Notes: generated from the sequence alone by a model not told the origin. A stretch of 64,000 nucleotides of DNA from an uncultured Clostridia bacterium (GCA_934149165.1 CAKPDY010000002.1:26024-90023); one strand, 5' to 3'; shown: positions 45,153 through 54,900, numbered from the stretch's first letter. Translations and numbers: made by a program.

Positions 45153-47147
45153 CTATTTTATTGGTAAAATAACGCTAAATGTTGTTCCTTCTCCTTCTTT
45201 TGATTCAAATTTTAAGTTTCCATTAAAATGTGCTCTTATATTTGAATATGACATAAATAATCCTAATCCTGTTCCATTTTTTCCTTTAGTTGTTATCATT
45301 TCTTTAAATAATTTATCTTGAACTTCTTTTGGAATTCCACTGCCATAATCTTTTACTGAAATTATTAAATTATTATTATTATTATCAAAGTTTACATCTA
45401 TAGTATTATCTGTTTTTCCCCCATATGACTGAATTGCATTTGATATTAAATTATTTAATACTTGAATTAAACTATTAATATCACCTTTTAGTTCTAATGA
45501 AGGTTCAATATTCATATTAATATTCATAGTTGTTAATGAATTTTTTAGTTCATGTTTCATTAATATATTTACTCTTTTAACTAATTCCTCAATAGTAAAT
45601 GATACTACCTCTTGATTTGATAATGTAACCGCCTGACCTTTTACTGTTGTTATTATATCTGACATATATTCTGTATAATTTTCTATTTTTTCTATCCATT
45701 TTTTCATATCTGATGCTATCTCATGATGATCATTAAAATTTACTTGTGGGTCTTCAATTGATGAATCATATTCATTTATTAAGTCTTTTAGTCCTTCTAC
45801 TGCACCTGATATTGACATTATTGGTGTTTTTAAATTATGTGCTATTCCGCCAACCATTTGTCCAAGTGTTGCTAATCTTTCTTGTTCCATTAACATTTCC
45901 TGATTATCTTTTAATAAATCCAGTTGTTTTTTACTATATCTTTGAACCATATTAAAAGAATTAATTAAATCTCCAATTTCATCATTTGATGTTACAGGTA
46001 ATGTTTTTCCAAATTCATTTGTACATAATTTTGAAAATTTTTCTGATACTTCTGCTATATCTTTTGTTAATGATTTACTAAAAATATATAACATTATTGT
46101 AACTATTATAAATAATATTACTGCTGTTGTTTCTAAATACACTAATGAATTCATTGATGATATACTATATGTAATACAAATATAGCAATATCCCTCATTT
46201 GTTAAAATTCTCATTTCTTTTCCTTGTGTGTCTATTCCATAATTATCATATATTTTTCCATTATATTTTTCTGATATTTGTTTTGTATATTTTATTACAA
46301 ATTTACTTGGTTCTTCTCCATGTAATGTTATTACTTCATCTTTAGGCGTTATAATAAATTTAGTATGTGTATCTGAGAATAATTCTAAATTTTTAAATTT
46401 ATTGTATAAATCTGAATAATCATATTCAATATTTTCCGAAAAATTTTCATTTAATAAATCATTATATATGTTAAAATATACATTTTCTTTTTCCCTAACA
46501 GTAAATGTATAGCCAATAAATGTTAGAAATAATATAGTAAAAATCACTAATGGTAATATTTGTAATAGTATTTTTGATTTAAGATTTATTCTTAATCCAG
46601 TATTAATTCCTTCTTTATATGTTTTAGTTAATATTTCATTATATATTTTTTTTGAAAATATAAATGAAGACACCGCTAACAATAATGAAGTTGCAAAAAT
46701 AATTATTAATATTTTTAAAACCATTACTGGATGGTGGCTACCTGTTGAAGTTAAAACAATTAATCCACAAAGTGATGGAATTGCTATTTCTAATGCTGGT
46801 ATAACATATGGCAAACTAAAACATTTTCTTCTTAATTTTTTTATTAAATTTATATCATTATATTTACTTTTTTCTTTCATTAAATAGAATTTATCTATAC
46901 TTCTGAACAAAAAATGTGTTACTGTTGTAATTAATATAACTAATAATATTGATATTATAGCATATTGCATCCAATATGGAATATACGACATTTCTACATC
47001 AAATTGTGTATTAATTGTTTCTGGTCCATAGTTCAATAAGTTTGGTACTAATAAAGAAAAAATTAATATACATATTAGTGCAACTGCACAATATCTAAAT
47101 GATATACGCAAGCTTGGTCTTCTATATAATTTTTCTCTTAAAAACAT
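45153..47147 (-). CDS. Six-segment membrane sensor histidine kinase
   Basis: A 664-residue kinase. Hydrophobic segments lie at about 20-40, 62-82, 112-135, 142-163, 193-215 and 336-357, with about 120 external residues between the last two (PAS-like, containing FIITPKDEVITLHG). A HAMP region (to about 405), HisKA with His437 in GGIAHNLKTPIMS and HATPase_c with LNNLISNAIQSYG, DYGSGIPKEVQDKLF and GTGLGLFMSY follow. It should phosphorylate the REC-HD-GYP protein 17 bases downstream. The multi-helix input region is unlike WalK and could bind a membrane-soluble ligand. Position 18 bases after a small NRPS suggests the NRPS product as that ligand, which is inference. Confidence 0.9.
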   Translation of the reverse strand: MFLREKLYRRPSLRISFRYCAVALICILIFSLLVPNLLNYGPETINTQFDVEMSYIPYWMQYAIISILLVILITTVTHFLFRSIDKFYLMKEKSKYNDINLIKKLRRKCFSLPYVIPALEIAIPSLCGLIVLTSTGSHHPVMVLKILIIIFATSLLLAVSSFIFSKKIYNEILTKTYKEGINTGLRINLKSKILLQILPLVIFTILFLTFIGYTFTVREKENVYFNIYNDLLNENFSENIEYDYSDLYNKFKNLELFSDTHTKFIITPKDEVITLHGEEPSKFVIKYTKQISEKYNGKIYDNYGIDTQGKEMRILTNEGYCYICITYSISSMNSLVYLETTAVILFIIVTIMLYIFSKSLTKDIAEVSEKFSKLCTNEFGKTLPVTSNDEIGDLINSFNMVQRYSKKQLDLLKDNQEMLMEQERLATLGQMVGGIAHNLKTPIMSISGAVEGLKDLINEYDSSIEDPQVNFNDHHEIASDMKKWIEKIENYTEYMSDIITTVKGQAVTLSNQEVVSFTIEELVKRVNILMKHELKNSLTTMNINMNIEPSLELKGDINSLIQVLNNLISNAIQSYGGKTDNTIDVNFDNNNNNLIISVKDYGSGIPKEVQDKLFKEMITTKGKNGTGLGLFMSYSNIRAHFNGNLKFESKEGEGTTFSVILPIK

Positions 47148-47165
47148 CCTTAGTTTCTCCTTTAT

Positions 47166-50100
47166 TTATATAAATTTTACATTTTTCATATGTGTAATTA
47201 TTTTTATTAAATATTCTTCATCAATTATTGGCCAATCAAAATTCAATAAATGTAAATATTTTTTTGTATATTCAGATTGTATATTTACAGTAAAATTGTA
47301 ATTAACAGTTAATAAATTATTACTATCATAATTAAAGTCATTAATAATTCCCTTTAATGAATCAATATTTGTTCTAGATAATTCTAAAACATAATTATTA
47401 AATTCACTACTATTTAGAATTTTAATGTCTATATTAAGCATTTTTAGTACTTTTATTATTTTTTCAACTGTAATTAAATTATGATTATAAATATTATATA
47501 TTTTATTATTTGCAACAGAATTTTTTGCTAATGTTACAATTGCTTTTGCACATAAATCTACAGGTGTAAATTCTATTTTTTGTAATAACATTGTATCTGA
47601 TACTGCAGACATTTCAACTATTGATTTAATTCTTCCATAAAATGCATTCTCATTAATTTTTTTCTGAAAAAATCCATCTGAAAATCTTCCAGATACTATT
47701 CCAATTCTTAAAATTTGTGCAGTAAGTCCTTTTTCCATATATTTTAAAATACATTTTTCTGATTCCATTTTACTATAAACATAATTATTGTCTTCATAAT
47801 GTTGACCTATATATAAATCATTTTCACCAAAATTTACATTATGGTTATCTTGTTTAACCAAATAATTTCCAGAAACACTAATAGATGATAAATGTATTAA
47901 TCTTATATTATTTTCATAAGCAAGCTTAGTTATATTTTGTGTTGATTGTATATTGTTTTTCTTAAATTCTTCTATATTTCCATAATGTTTTACTATTGCA
48001 GCTGTATTTATAATAGTATTTACATTATTTTTTATACTTTCCAAATCCTGTGCTGATAAATTCAAATTTTCGTAACTAGTATCTCCACCAATTATGAAAA
48101 TTCTTTCATTTATATATTTAGTTAAGTCTTTCTTAAAGTAATATTTATATGTGCTATTTAATTTATCTATTCTAAATTCACTTGTTTCCCCACGTACTAG
48201 ACAATATATTTTATTTTCTGTTGTCTCTAATAATTCGTTTAATATATGTATTCCAATAAAGCCATTTGAACCTGTTAAAAATACATTTCCTAATATATTT
48301 TCATTTATATTTATATCTTTTATCTTTTCTAATATTTCATCTGGGTAATGTTTAAACTCTTCTGGAATTTCACTTTGTTTTTCTTTATAATCATCCACAT
48401 TATTTTCTATTTTTTGTGCCAATTTTTTTATTGTTGGATATTTATAAAAATAGTGTGTTGTTAAATTAATATTTTTTGATAATAATTCAGTTTGTGCTTG
48501 AATAATTCCAAGTGAATCTAACCCTAATGTCATAAATGAATCATTTATGTTTTTAACTTCTTTATGTGTTATATCACAAACTATTTCTGTTAATAATTTT
48601 TCAGTTCTTGTTTTTGGCAATTCTTCTATAACTTTATTTTTTATATTTTTTGGTAAATTTTTTCTGTCCAATTTTCCATTTGGTGTTAATGGCATTTTAT
48701 CTAATTTTATAAAATCAGAAGGAACCATATATTCAGGCAAATTATTTAATAAATATGAAACAACATCTGCTTCATTTACATTTTTATCTGATGTATAATA
48801 ACATATTAAATGATTATCTTGTGCAATAACTGCAACTTCATTAATATTTCCATATGATAATATAATATTTTCTATTTCACCCAATTCAATTCTATAACCT
48901 CTTAATTTTACTTGAAAATCACTTCTACCTAAATGGTATAAATTTCCATTTTCATCATAATATGCTAAATCACCAGTTTTATATATTATCTCATTTTTAT
49001 TATATGGGAGTGGTGTAAATTTTTGCATTGTTAATTCTGGCATATTATAATATCCTTTTGAAAGTCCATCTCCACTTATGCATAAATTTCCAGGTGTATA
49101 TGGAGGTAACAACTCTAAATCATTATTTAATATATAACATCTTGTATTGGCTATTGGTGTACCAATTGAAATATTTTCATTATTTATTATATTTTTAATT
49201 GTTGACCATATTGTTGTTTCTGTTGGACCATACATATTAAATAATTTTGCATTTGAATGCTTAAAAACATTATCTATTACATTTTTAGGTAATGCTTCAC
49301 CACCTAACATAATTGTATTTACACTTCTTAAAAATTCTAAATTTTCTTCATCTTTTAATAAAAAAGACATTCTTGATGGAGTTGTTTGAATCATATCAAC
49401 ATTATTTTCTAAACATAATTTATTTAATAAATATGTATTATTTTGTTCTTTTTCAGTTGCAACTACTACTGTAAGTCCATTTGTTAATCCACCCCATAAT
49501 TCTAATCCAAAAATATCAAAACATATTGTTGTTAATGATAATATAGTTTTATTATTTTTGAAATCTATAATACTATTTATACCAATTAGAAAATTATGAA
49601 CATTATTATGTGTTATCATTACACCTTTTGGTTTTCCTGTTGACCCTGATGTATATATTAAATACATTAAATCTTGTGAATTTATTGAAACATTTAAATT
49701 ATTTATATCTTCATTTAAATATTCATTTTTACTGGTTGATATATTAATTTTAAACACATTTTCAACATTAGCATATGTTGTATTATCTACTAAAATTGCT
49801 TTTGCATTACTATTTTCTACTAAATATAAAACTCTTTCTTCTGGATATTTTGGATCTATTGGTATATATGTTGCACCTATTTTTAAAATAGCAATTAAAC
49901 TAACTACCATTTCAATAGAACGTGATATCATAACACCTACTATATCAGTTTTGTTTATATTATTTTTTATTAAATAATTGGCTAACTGATTTGCCTGTTT
50001 ATTTAATTGAGCATATGTTATTTTTTCATCATCACATACTATTGCAGTATTTTGTGGAAATTTTTTTACTTTTTCCTCAAATAAATCCATAATATTTTTA

Positions 50101-51482
50101 TTTTTTCCATATTTTACATTTGTACAATTAAATTTATTAAATATATTATTTATTTCTTCTTGTGTTAGTATATTTATATTATTTATTTTTAAATCTTTAC
50201 ATTTAATAATTTGATTTATTATAGATAATATTCTTTTATGAAATTTTTCTATATCATCATTATCATATTTATTTGTTTTATAATCATAACAAATATTAGT
50301 ATTTCCTGTATCATTTATATCTAAAATATGAATTTGTATATCATCTGCACAATTACCATTAAAAGCCCATCTAGTCTCATAATTATATCCTTCTGTATTT
50401 GTTTTTGTAATTTGATATGATAATAATATATTATATAAATTTGGTAAATTTGGTTGTTTTTTTCTTAAGTTTTCAAGTATATTTTGATATGGATATTTTT
50501 GGTGTCTAAGCATCGTCAAAGAATTACATGCAATATTTTTAGAAAATTCACAAAACGTACTTTCATTATTAACATTTATACGCACTGGTAGTGTACTAAT
50601 AAACATTCCCATTGTATTTTTCTGATTGTAATTTACCCTATTTAATATAGGAGTTCCTATTACAAAATCGTGTGAATTATTAATTTTACTTAAATATATT
50701 GCATATACTGACATAAAGAAATTAAAATTTGATATATTGTTTTCTTTACAAAATTCCGTTATTTCACTATTTAATTCTTTGGAAATTACATATGTACTTC
50801 TTTTAGCTTTACATTCTGTTTCTTTGCCTAAGCAATTAAATTTTGAAGGAATTGTAATATTTTCTGGTATATTACTAAATACAGAAGACCAATATTGTTC
50901 ATCTTTTATAAATTTGTTACTACTCATATATTCGTTTTCTTCATTGTTAATATAATCTAAATATGAAAATTTAGTTTTATATTCTATGTCTTCATTCCCA
51001 TTTAATAATAAATTATAATTATTTATAACCTGTCGACAAAAAAGCCCCAAAGCCCATGAATCTGCCAACAAATGATGTATATTTATGCAAAATCCACCCT
51101 GATTATTTGGAAATTTAAATATAACAATTTCAAACATATTATTTTCTGAAAAAATTTCATATTTTTTACTTTGCATTTCTTCTTCAATATTTTTTATGCA
51201 TGAAACATCTGCTATTTCTTGAACATTAATTTCTACATTTTTGTATTTAGTTAAATATTGCATAACTATATTTCCTTCTAATTTAAAATGAAGTTGAAAA
51301 TTATCATTATTTTTTATAGTAATGTTCATTGCTTTTTTTAATAATTCAAAATTTATTTCTGAATAAATTATTGCTGTACCGCATATATTATTTATTGTAG
51401 TACCTGAATAATATTGTTCTGTTAAAAAAATATTTTTTTGAGGATTTGTTAATTCATATAAATTATTTTTTTTTGCTTCCAT
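47166..51482 (-). CDS. Single-module NRPS with terminal reductase (C-A-T-R)
   Basis: A 1438-residue synthetase. The condensation domain (about 10-440) has HHLLADS (136-142), a variant of HHxxxDG with Ser last. The adenylation domain (about 470-960) has YTSGSTGKPKG from 610 and ends LTPNGKLDRK. My manual pocket code is D-I-L-Q-M-G-M-I-W-K, closest to the known glycine code. The carrier serine is Ser990 in LGLDSLG. The thioester reductase has GSNGFIG (1071-1077) and Tyr1234/Lys1238. Reductive release would yield an aldehyde or alcohol of an N-acylated glycine. There is no second module or phosphopantetheinyl transferase nearby. The ATG follows GTAGGTGG. It heads an operon with a kinase and a regulator. 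Confidence 0.92.
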   Translation of the reverse strand: MEAKKNNLYELTNPQKNIFLTEQYYSGTTINNICGTAIIYSEINFELLKKAMNITIKNNDNFQLHFKLEGNIVMQYLTKYKNVEINVQEIADVSCIKNIEEEMQSKKYEIFSENNMFEIVIFKFPNNQGGFCINIHHLLADSWALGLFCRQVINNYNLLLNGNEDIEYKTKFSYLDYINNEENEYMSSNKFIKDEQYWSSVFSNIPENITIPSKFNCLGKETECKAKRSTYVISKELNSEITEFCKENNISNFNFFMSVYAIYLSKINNSHDFVIGTPILNRVNYNQKNTMGMFISTLPVRINVNNESTFCEFSKNIACNSLTMLRHQKYPYQNILENLRKKQPNLPNLYNILLSYQITKTNTEGYNYETRWAFNGNCADDIQIHILDINDTGNTNICYDYKTNKYDNDDIEKFHKRILSIINQIIKCKDLKINNINILTQEEINNIFNKFNCTNVKYGKNKNIMDLFEEKVKKFPQNTAIVCDDEKITYAQLNKQANQLANYLIKNNINKTDIVGVMISRSIEMVVSLIAILKIGATYIPIDPKYPEERVLYLVENSNAKAILVDNTTYANVENVFKINISTSKNEYLNEDINNLNVSINSQDLMYLIYTSGSTGKPKGVMITHNNVHNFLIGINSIIDFKNNKTILSLTTICFDIFGLELWGGLTNGLTVVVATEKEQNNTYLLNKLCLENNVDMIQTTPSRMSFLLKDEENLEFLRSVNTIMLGGEALPKNVIDNVFKHSNAKLFNMYGPTETTIWSTIKNIINNENISIGTPIANTRCYILNNDLELLPPYTPGNLCISGDGLSKGYYNMPELTMQKFTPLPYNKNEIIYKTGDLAYYDENGNLYHLGRSDFQVKLRGYRIELGEIENIILSYGNINEVAVIAQDNHLICYYTSDKNVNEADVVSYLLNNLPEYMVPSDFIKLDKMPLTPNGKLDRKNLPKNIKNKVIEELPKTRTEKLLTEIVCDITHKEVKNINDSFMTLGLDSLGIIQAQTELLSKNINLTTHYFYKYPTIKKLAQKIENNVDDYKEKQSEIPEEFKHYPDEILEKIKDININENILGNVFLTGSNGFIGIHILNELLETTENKIYCLVRGETSEFRIDKLNSTYKYYFKKDLTKYINERIFIIGGDTSYENLNLSAQDLESIKNNVNTIINTAAIVKHYGNIEEFKKNNIQSTQNITKLAYENNIRLIHLSSISVSGNYLVKQDNHNVNFGENDLYIGQHYEDNNYVYSKMESEKCILKYMEKGLTAQILRIGIVSGRFSDGFFQKKINENAFYGRIKSIVEMSAVSDTMLLQKIEFTPVDLCAKAIVTLAKNSVANNKIYNIYNHNLITVEKIIKVLKMLNIDIKILNSSEFNNYVLELSRTNIDSLKGIINDFNYDSNNLLTVNYNFTVNIQSEYTKKYLHLLNFDWPIIDEEYLIKIITHMKNVKFI

Positions 51483-51522
51483 AAAACCACCTACTAATGT
51501 TCATTTATTTCGTTTTTATATC

Positions 51523-51550
51523 ATTATATAATAAAACATAAAAAAATCAA
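51523..51550 (-). promoter_or_regulatory. Promoter of the NRPS-kinase-regulator operon
   Basis: On the minus strand TTGATT (51550-51545) and TATAAT (51528-51523) have a 16-base spacer, about 40 bases before the NRPS start codon. It diverges from the tRNA-fMet promoter. Confidence 0.55.
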
Positions 51551-51596
51551 TATTTTTTTTGTTAATATTTTTTAATTAGAAATTTTTTCAAAACTA

Positions 51597-51625
51597 TTGA
51601 CTTTTACATTTAAACGTCATATAAT
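51597..51625 (+). promoter_or_regulatory. Promoter of tRNA-fMet
   Basis: TTGACT (51597-51602), exact 17-base spacer, TATAAT (51620-51625). The predicted start is about ten bases before the mature tRNA. Confidence 0.85.
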
Positions 51626-51641
51626 ATATTAAGTTATACAT

Positions 51642-51717
<76 letters not shown>

Positions 51718-51723
51718 AATTGG

Positions 51724-51761
51724 AATAAGCATTTTGTAGAAATACAAAGTGCTTATTTTTT
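51724..51761 (+). terminator. Terminator after tRNA-fMet
   Basis: AATAAGCATTTTGTA pairs with TACAAAGTGCTTATT (one T-G pair) around a four-base loop and is followed by a T run, six bases past the tRNA. Confidence 0.85.
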
Positions 51762-51788
51762 GTGGTTTGACCACTTGTTTTACAATAA

Positions 51789-52088
51789 TTATTTTATACC
51801 AAAAACTTTTATTTCTACATATAAATTCCCATTTTCCTCATTACTATAATAATTGCCTTTTCCATTTAACTTAATAAAAGTATTATGTTTTACATTTTTT
51901 GGTATATTTATTGTTTCTACAGTTTTTTCTACTATATAACCTTTATCTTCACTTATGACTTTTCTTTTAATTTCAACAGGCATAAACATCCCAGACTTTG
52001 CCTGTTGTTTTGTAATTTTCATAGTTACATATATATCTTTTTGATTAAAGTATTCATCAAATATATCTTCTAAATTAAAATTAAACAT
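51789..52088 (-). CDS. Orphan DnaJ C-terminal (peptide-binding) domain protein
   Basis: A 99-residue protein. YVTMKITKQQAKSGMFMPVEIKR and INIPKNVKHNTFIKLNGKGN (each a DnaJ C-terminal block) end with NGNLYVEIKVF, matching the last barrel of DnaJ/CbpA substrate-binding domains. The J-domain and zinc fingers are absent, so it cannot stimulate DnaK by the usual route. It may be a stand-alone peptide-binding module or a remnant. The ATG follows TGAGG. It lies 12 bases after the UDG-like gene and is co-transcribed with it. Confidence 0.6.
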   Translation of the reverse strand: MFNFNLEDIFDEYFNQKDIYVTMKITKQQAKSGMFMPVEIKRKVISEDKGYIVEKTVETINIPKNVKHNTFIKLNGKGNYYSNEENGNLYVEIKVFGIK

Positions 52089-52100
52089 ATTAAAACCTCA

Positions 52101-52751
52101 TTAGTTAGAATTTTGTTTTACTGTTAACAATCTATCAAATTCTTGTTTAAACTTTTCCATATATTTTTCGTCTGACATAAATTGATAAGTTGGATGATAC
52201 ATTTCTATTACATATTCACAATGTACATTATCTTTTAAGTCATTATATATTTCATGTACCCCTGCACAGAAAACAATAACTTTTGGATTTATAATTTCAA
52301 TCTCTTTCCATATATAATTTTCTTTGTATTTTTCATAATAATTGTACAAAATCTTCTTATCACACTCTGCAAACCCGCCTCTTTTATTTACATTCATATA
52401 TGATATATCAGTTTTTGATAGTTCAGGAAATTTTTCACATATGTACTTTTGCATTTTCTCTATTCGCCTAGTAATTTTTAAATTATTATTCTCAACTTTA
52501 TAAACTGATTTAAACCAAAATGTTTCATTTGCCTTACAGTTACCACATAAGTTACTTTCAGCTAGAATATAAAGAACAGTATTATCTTTTCCATCAAATA
52601 CAAAACCATCATAAGTGAAACTATTTTTACTAACTTGCAAAACTGGTATGGTTGTTTTTTGATAATCTATTTTTGAATTACCTTCTTTCTCTTTTACCTG
52701 CTCTTTTTTCCACTTTTCAAATAATTCATATAATTTTTCAGTTTTGTTCAT
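52101..52751 (-). CDS. Uracil-DNA-glycosylase-superfamily-like protein
   Basis: A 216-residue protein. After a charged N-terminal helix come VLYILAESN, ISYMNVNKRGG, IINPKVIVFCAG and a late IEMYHPTYQF. The order of a strand-ending acidic motif, a hydrophobic strand before a CAG turn and an HP(S/T) motif recalls the UDG superfamily fold, but the standard catalytic motifs are not exact. CGNCKANETFW contains a cysteine pair that could bind metal. Activity is unknown. It is co-transcribed with the DnaJ C-terminal-like protein, an odd pairing. Other alpha/beta hydrolase-like folds cannot be excluded. Confidence 0.45.
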   Translation of the reverse strand: MNKTEKLYELFEKWKKEQVKEKEGNSKIDYQKTTIPVLQVSKNSFTYDGFVFDGKDNTVLYILAESNLCGNCKANETFWFKSVYKVENNNLKITRRIEKMQKYICEKFPELSKTDISYMNVNKRGGFAECDKKILYNYYEKYKENYIWKEIEIINPKVIVFCAGVHEIYNDLKDNVHCEYVIEMYHPTYQFMSDEKYMEKFKQEFDRLLTVKQNSN

Positions 52752-52861
52752 ATATAATCACCTCATTAGAATCTGCTTTTTTAAAAAGATACCACAACAC
52801 CATTATTAATTCAAGTATCAATTTATAGATTTTCATATGTTATAATTTAGTATTTTTTATT

Positions 52862-52880
52862 TAGAGTAGTCTAAAAGTAA
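52862..52880. repeat. Terminator-associated repeat, copy 2
   Basis: TAGAGTAGTCTAAAAGTAA differs from copy 1 (5597-5615) at one position and is also followed directly by a long hairpin. The upstream T-rich bases (TTTAGTATTTTTTATT) also resemble copy 1. Confidence 0.55.
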
Positions 52881-52964
52881 GAATTACATAACCCAAGTTA
52901 TATATATCAATGTTATGAAGCTAAGAACATTAATATATCCCGCTTGGGTTATGTAATTCTTTTT
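52881..52964. terminator. Very long hairpin downstream of comEA
   Basis: GAATTACATAACCCAAG (52881-52897) pairs perfectly over 17 bases with CTTGGGTTATGTAATTC (52943-52959), with a further internal AATGTT/AACATT stem in the loop. Plus-side T run. Probably a terminator, but long enough to be a small structured RNA. Confidence 0.6.
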
Positions 52965-53044
52965 GTTAGACAAATACTTGCAAAAGTGTTATACCACTCT
53001 ATAAAACAAAATATTAATAAACAAATTTGACTTTGCCTCTAAAC

Positions 53045-53701
53045 TTATTTAACAACAATATTATTTTTTATTTCATCAAATCTAGAATTTCCAATACCAT
53101 TTACATTTTTTAAATCATCTATAGTCTTAAACTTTCCATTCAAGTCTCTATATTCAATAATTTTTGCAGCTGTGGATGGTCCAATTCCGTTTAATGTTTC
53201 AAGTTCTGTTTGTGTAGCTGTATTTATATTCACCTTTTTTCCCTCCTTATTTAATTTATTATCATTATTAACTATAATATTATCTCCACTATTATCTATT
53301 ACATACTCAAAATTATCTGTATTTTCATTTATATTCGGAATTTTAACCTTTTGCCCATCTGATAGCACATATGCTAAATTAATTTTGCTTAAATCTGCCA
53401 TATTAGTTACTCCACCAGCCTTTTCAATTGCATCTGCTATTCTTTGACCTTCATATAATATTATTAGACCTTCATTATTTACTTCTCCTATTATATGAAT
53501 ATATATTTCTTTTTTATCTAAATCTTCTATATTTTTTTCTAAATTATTCACATTATTTTCTTTTGTATTATCAACATCAAATTGTTCTAAAATTATTTCA
53601 TTTTTTTTGTTAAATTTAATAGATATTACAGAAATAATACCTATTAAAAATATTATAATTAATGTTATTATTAATATTTTATTATTTTTTATTATCTTCA
53701 T
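53045..53701 (-). CDS. comEA: ComEA-like competence DNA receptor
   Basis: A 218-residue protein with one N-terminal membrane segment (about 8-27), an SLBB domain (YIHIIGEVNNEGL to DGQKVKIPN, about 68-122) and a C-terminal double helix-hairpin-helix (VNINTATQTELETLNGIGPS and VNGIGNSRFDEIK). It binds incoming DNA outside the membrane during natural transformation. comEB and comEC are not in this window, so its role in uptake here is uncertain. It diverges from the carboxypeptidase gene, sharing an 83-base intergenic region. Confidence 0.9.
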   Translation of the reverse strand: MKIIKNNKILIITLIIIFLIGIISVISIKFNKKNEIILEQFDVDNTKENNVNNLEKNIEDLDKKEIYIHIIGEVNNEGLIILYEGQRIADAIEKAGGVTNMADLSKINLAYVLSDGQKVKIPNINENTDNFEYVIDNSGDNIIVNNDNKLNKEGKKVNINTATQTELETLNGIGPSTAAKIIEYRDLNGKFKTIDDLKNVNGIGNSRFDEIKNNIVVK

Positions 53702-53722
53702 TTTTAACTTCCTTTCTTTCTA

Positions 53723-53751
53723 TTGACATTCAAAAATTGGTATTATATATT
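53723..53751 (+). promoter_or_regulatory. Promoter of the D,D-carboxypeptidase gene
   Basis: TTGACA (53723-53728), 17-base spacer, TATATT (53746-53751), 33 bases before the ATG at 53785. Confidence 0.7.
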
Positions 53752-53784
53752 AATAAAAAAATCACCATAATTAGGGGGTATTTT

Positions 53785-54858
53785 ATGAAGCAGAAAAATA
53801 AAATGCTTATTATTTTTAGTATTATAATTATACTTTCTCAAATATTATTAACTACAACATGTTTTGCAGATACTAATAAAGAAACAAACCTAAACATATA
53901 TGCCAAATCATGTATTTTAATAGAACCTACAACAAATACAATTGTATATGAAAAAAATTCAAATGAAAAAATGTACCCTGCAAGCACAACAAAAATTTTA
54001 ACTGCAATATTAACAATGGAAAAGTGTGATTTAAAAGATATAGTTACAATAACAAATGAAATGGTTTCTAAAGTTCCGGCAGGTTATACATCTGCATATT
54101 TAAAGCCAGGTGAGCAATTAACTATTGAGCAACTTCTTAATGCTTTACTTGTTCCTTCTGCAAATGATGCTGGGTTTGCACTTGCAATTCATATCTCTGG
54201 TTCTGTAGAAAATTTTTCAATTTTGATGAATGAAAAAGCAAAAGAAATTGGATGTACTAATTCAAATTTTACAAACCCAAGTGGTATTCATAGTGAAAAT
54301 CATTATTCAACTGCAAAAGATATGGCACTTATAGGTTTATATTCTTTAAAATATCCACAAATAACTAGTATTTGTTCTCAAACATCATATACATTAGAAA
54401 TACCACAATCAAATACACGTACTTTTGAAACAACAAACACATTATTAAAAAATACGGAAAATAGTTATTACGAATATGCAACTGGACTAAAAACAGGATT
54501 CACTTCACCTGCTGGTTCATGTATAATTGCAACTGCTAAAAAAGATAATATGGAATATCTTGTAGTAATCCTTGGTGCTCCAGAACCTACTAATGATATA
54601 AATTATCGTGATATAGATTGTAAAACATTATTTGAATATGGATTTCTTAATTATGAAAATTTGATTTCTGCACAAAAAAGAGCTATAACATTTTTAAATA
54701 ATTATGCCTCTTTTGTAATAGATATAAATACTATATTAAAAATATCTTTAGGAGTACTTTCAGCACTATTTGTTTTTACTATATTATATAAAAAAAATAA
54801 AACAAAAAAATTTGAAAATAGTGAAGATATTTTTAATTTTAGATGTTCTTTTTGGTAA
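53785..54858 (+). CDS. D-alanyl-D-alanine carboxypeptidase (DacF/PBP5 type)
   Basis: A 357-residue S11-family enzyme. A cleavable signal peptide (about 1-26, ending TCFAD) is followed by SxxK in PASTTK, SxN in PSAND and KTG in LKTGFT, then a C-terminal membrane anchor (about 310-330). It trims the terminal D-alanine from peptidoglycan pentapeptides at the outer membrane face. The ATG at 53785 has TTAGGGGG before it and starts a proper signal peptide; a longer in-frame reading from 53662 runs antisense to comEA and is rejected. The tail KKNKTKKFENS is cytoplasmic if the C-terminal segment spans. Confidence 0.93.
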   Translation: MKQKNKMLIIFSIIIILSQILLTTTCFADTNKETNLNIYAKSCILIEPTTNTIVYEKNSNEKMYPASTTKILTAILTMEKCDLKDIVTITNEMVSKVPAGYTSAYLKPGEQLTIEQLLNALLVPSANDAGFALAIHISGSVENFSILMNEKAKEIGCTNSNFTNPSGIHSENHYSTAKDMALIGLYSLKYPQITSICSQTSYTLEIPQSNTRTFETTNTLLKNTENSYYEYATGLKTGFTSPAGSCIIATAKKDNMEYLVVILGAPEPTNDINYRDIDCKTLFEYGFLNYENLISAQKRAITFLNNYASFVIDINTILKISLGVLSALFVFTILYKKNKTKKFENSEDIFNFRCSFW

Positions 54859-54900
54859 TATATTTGAAAATAAATTAATATGATTTAAAAAATATTTGTA

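Noticed and set aside
53662..53784. 41-residue N-terminal extension of the carboxypeptidase
   Set aside because: It overlaps comEA on the other strand. The ATG at 53785 has a strong ribosome site, follows a good promoter and begins a normal signal peptide.
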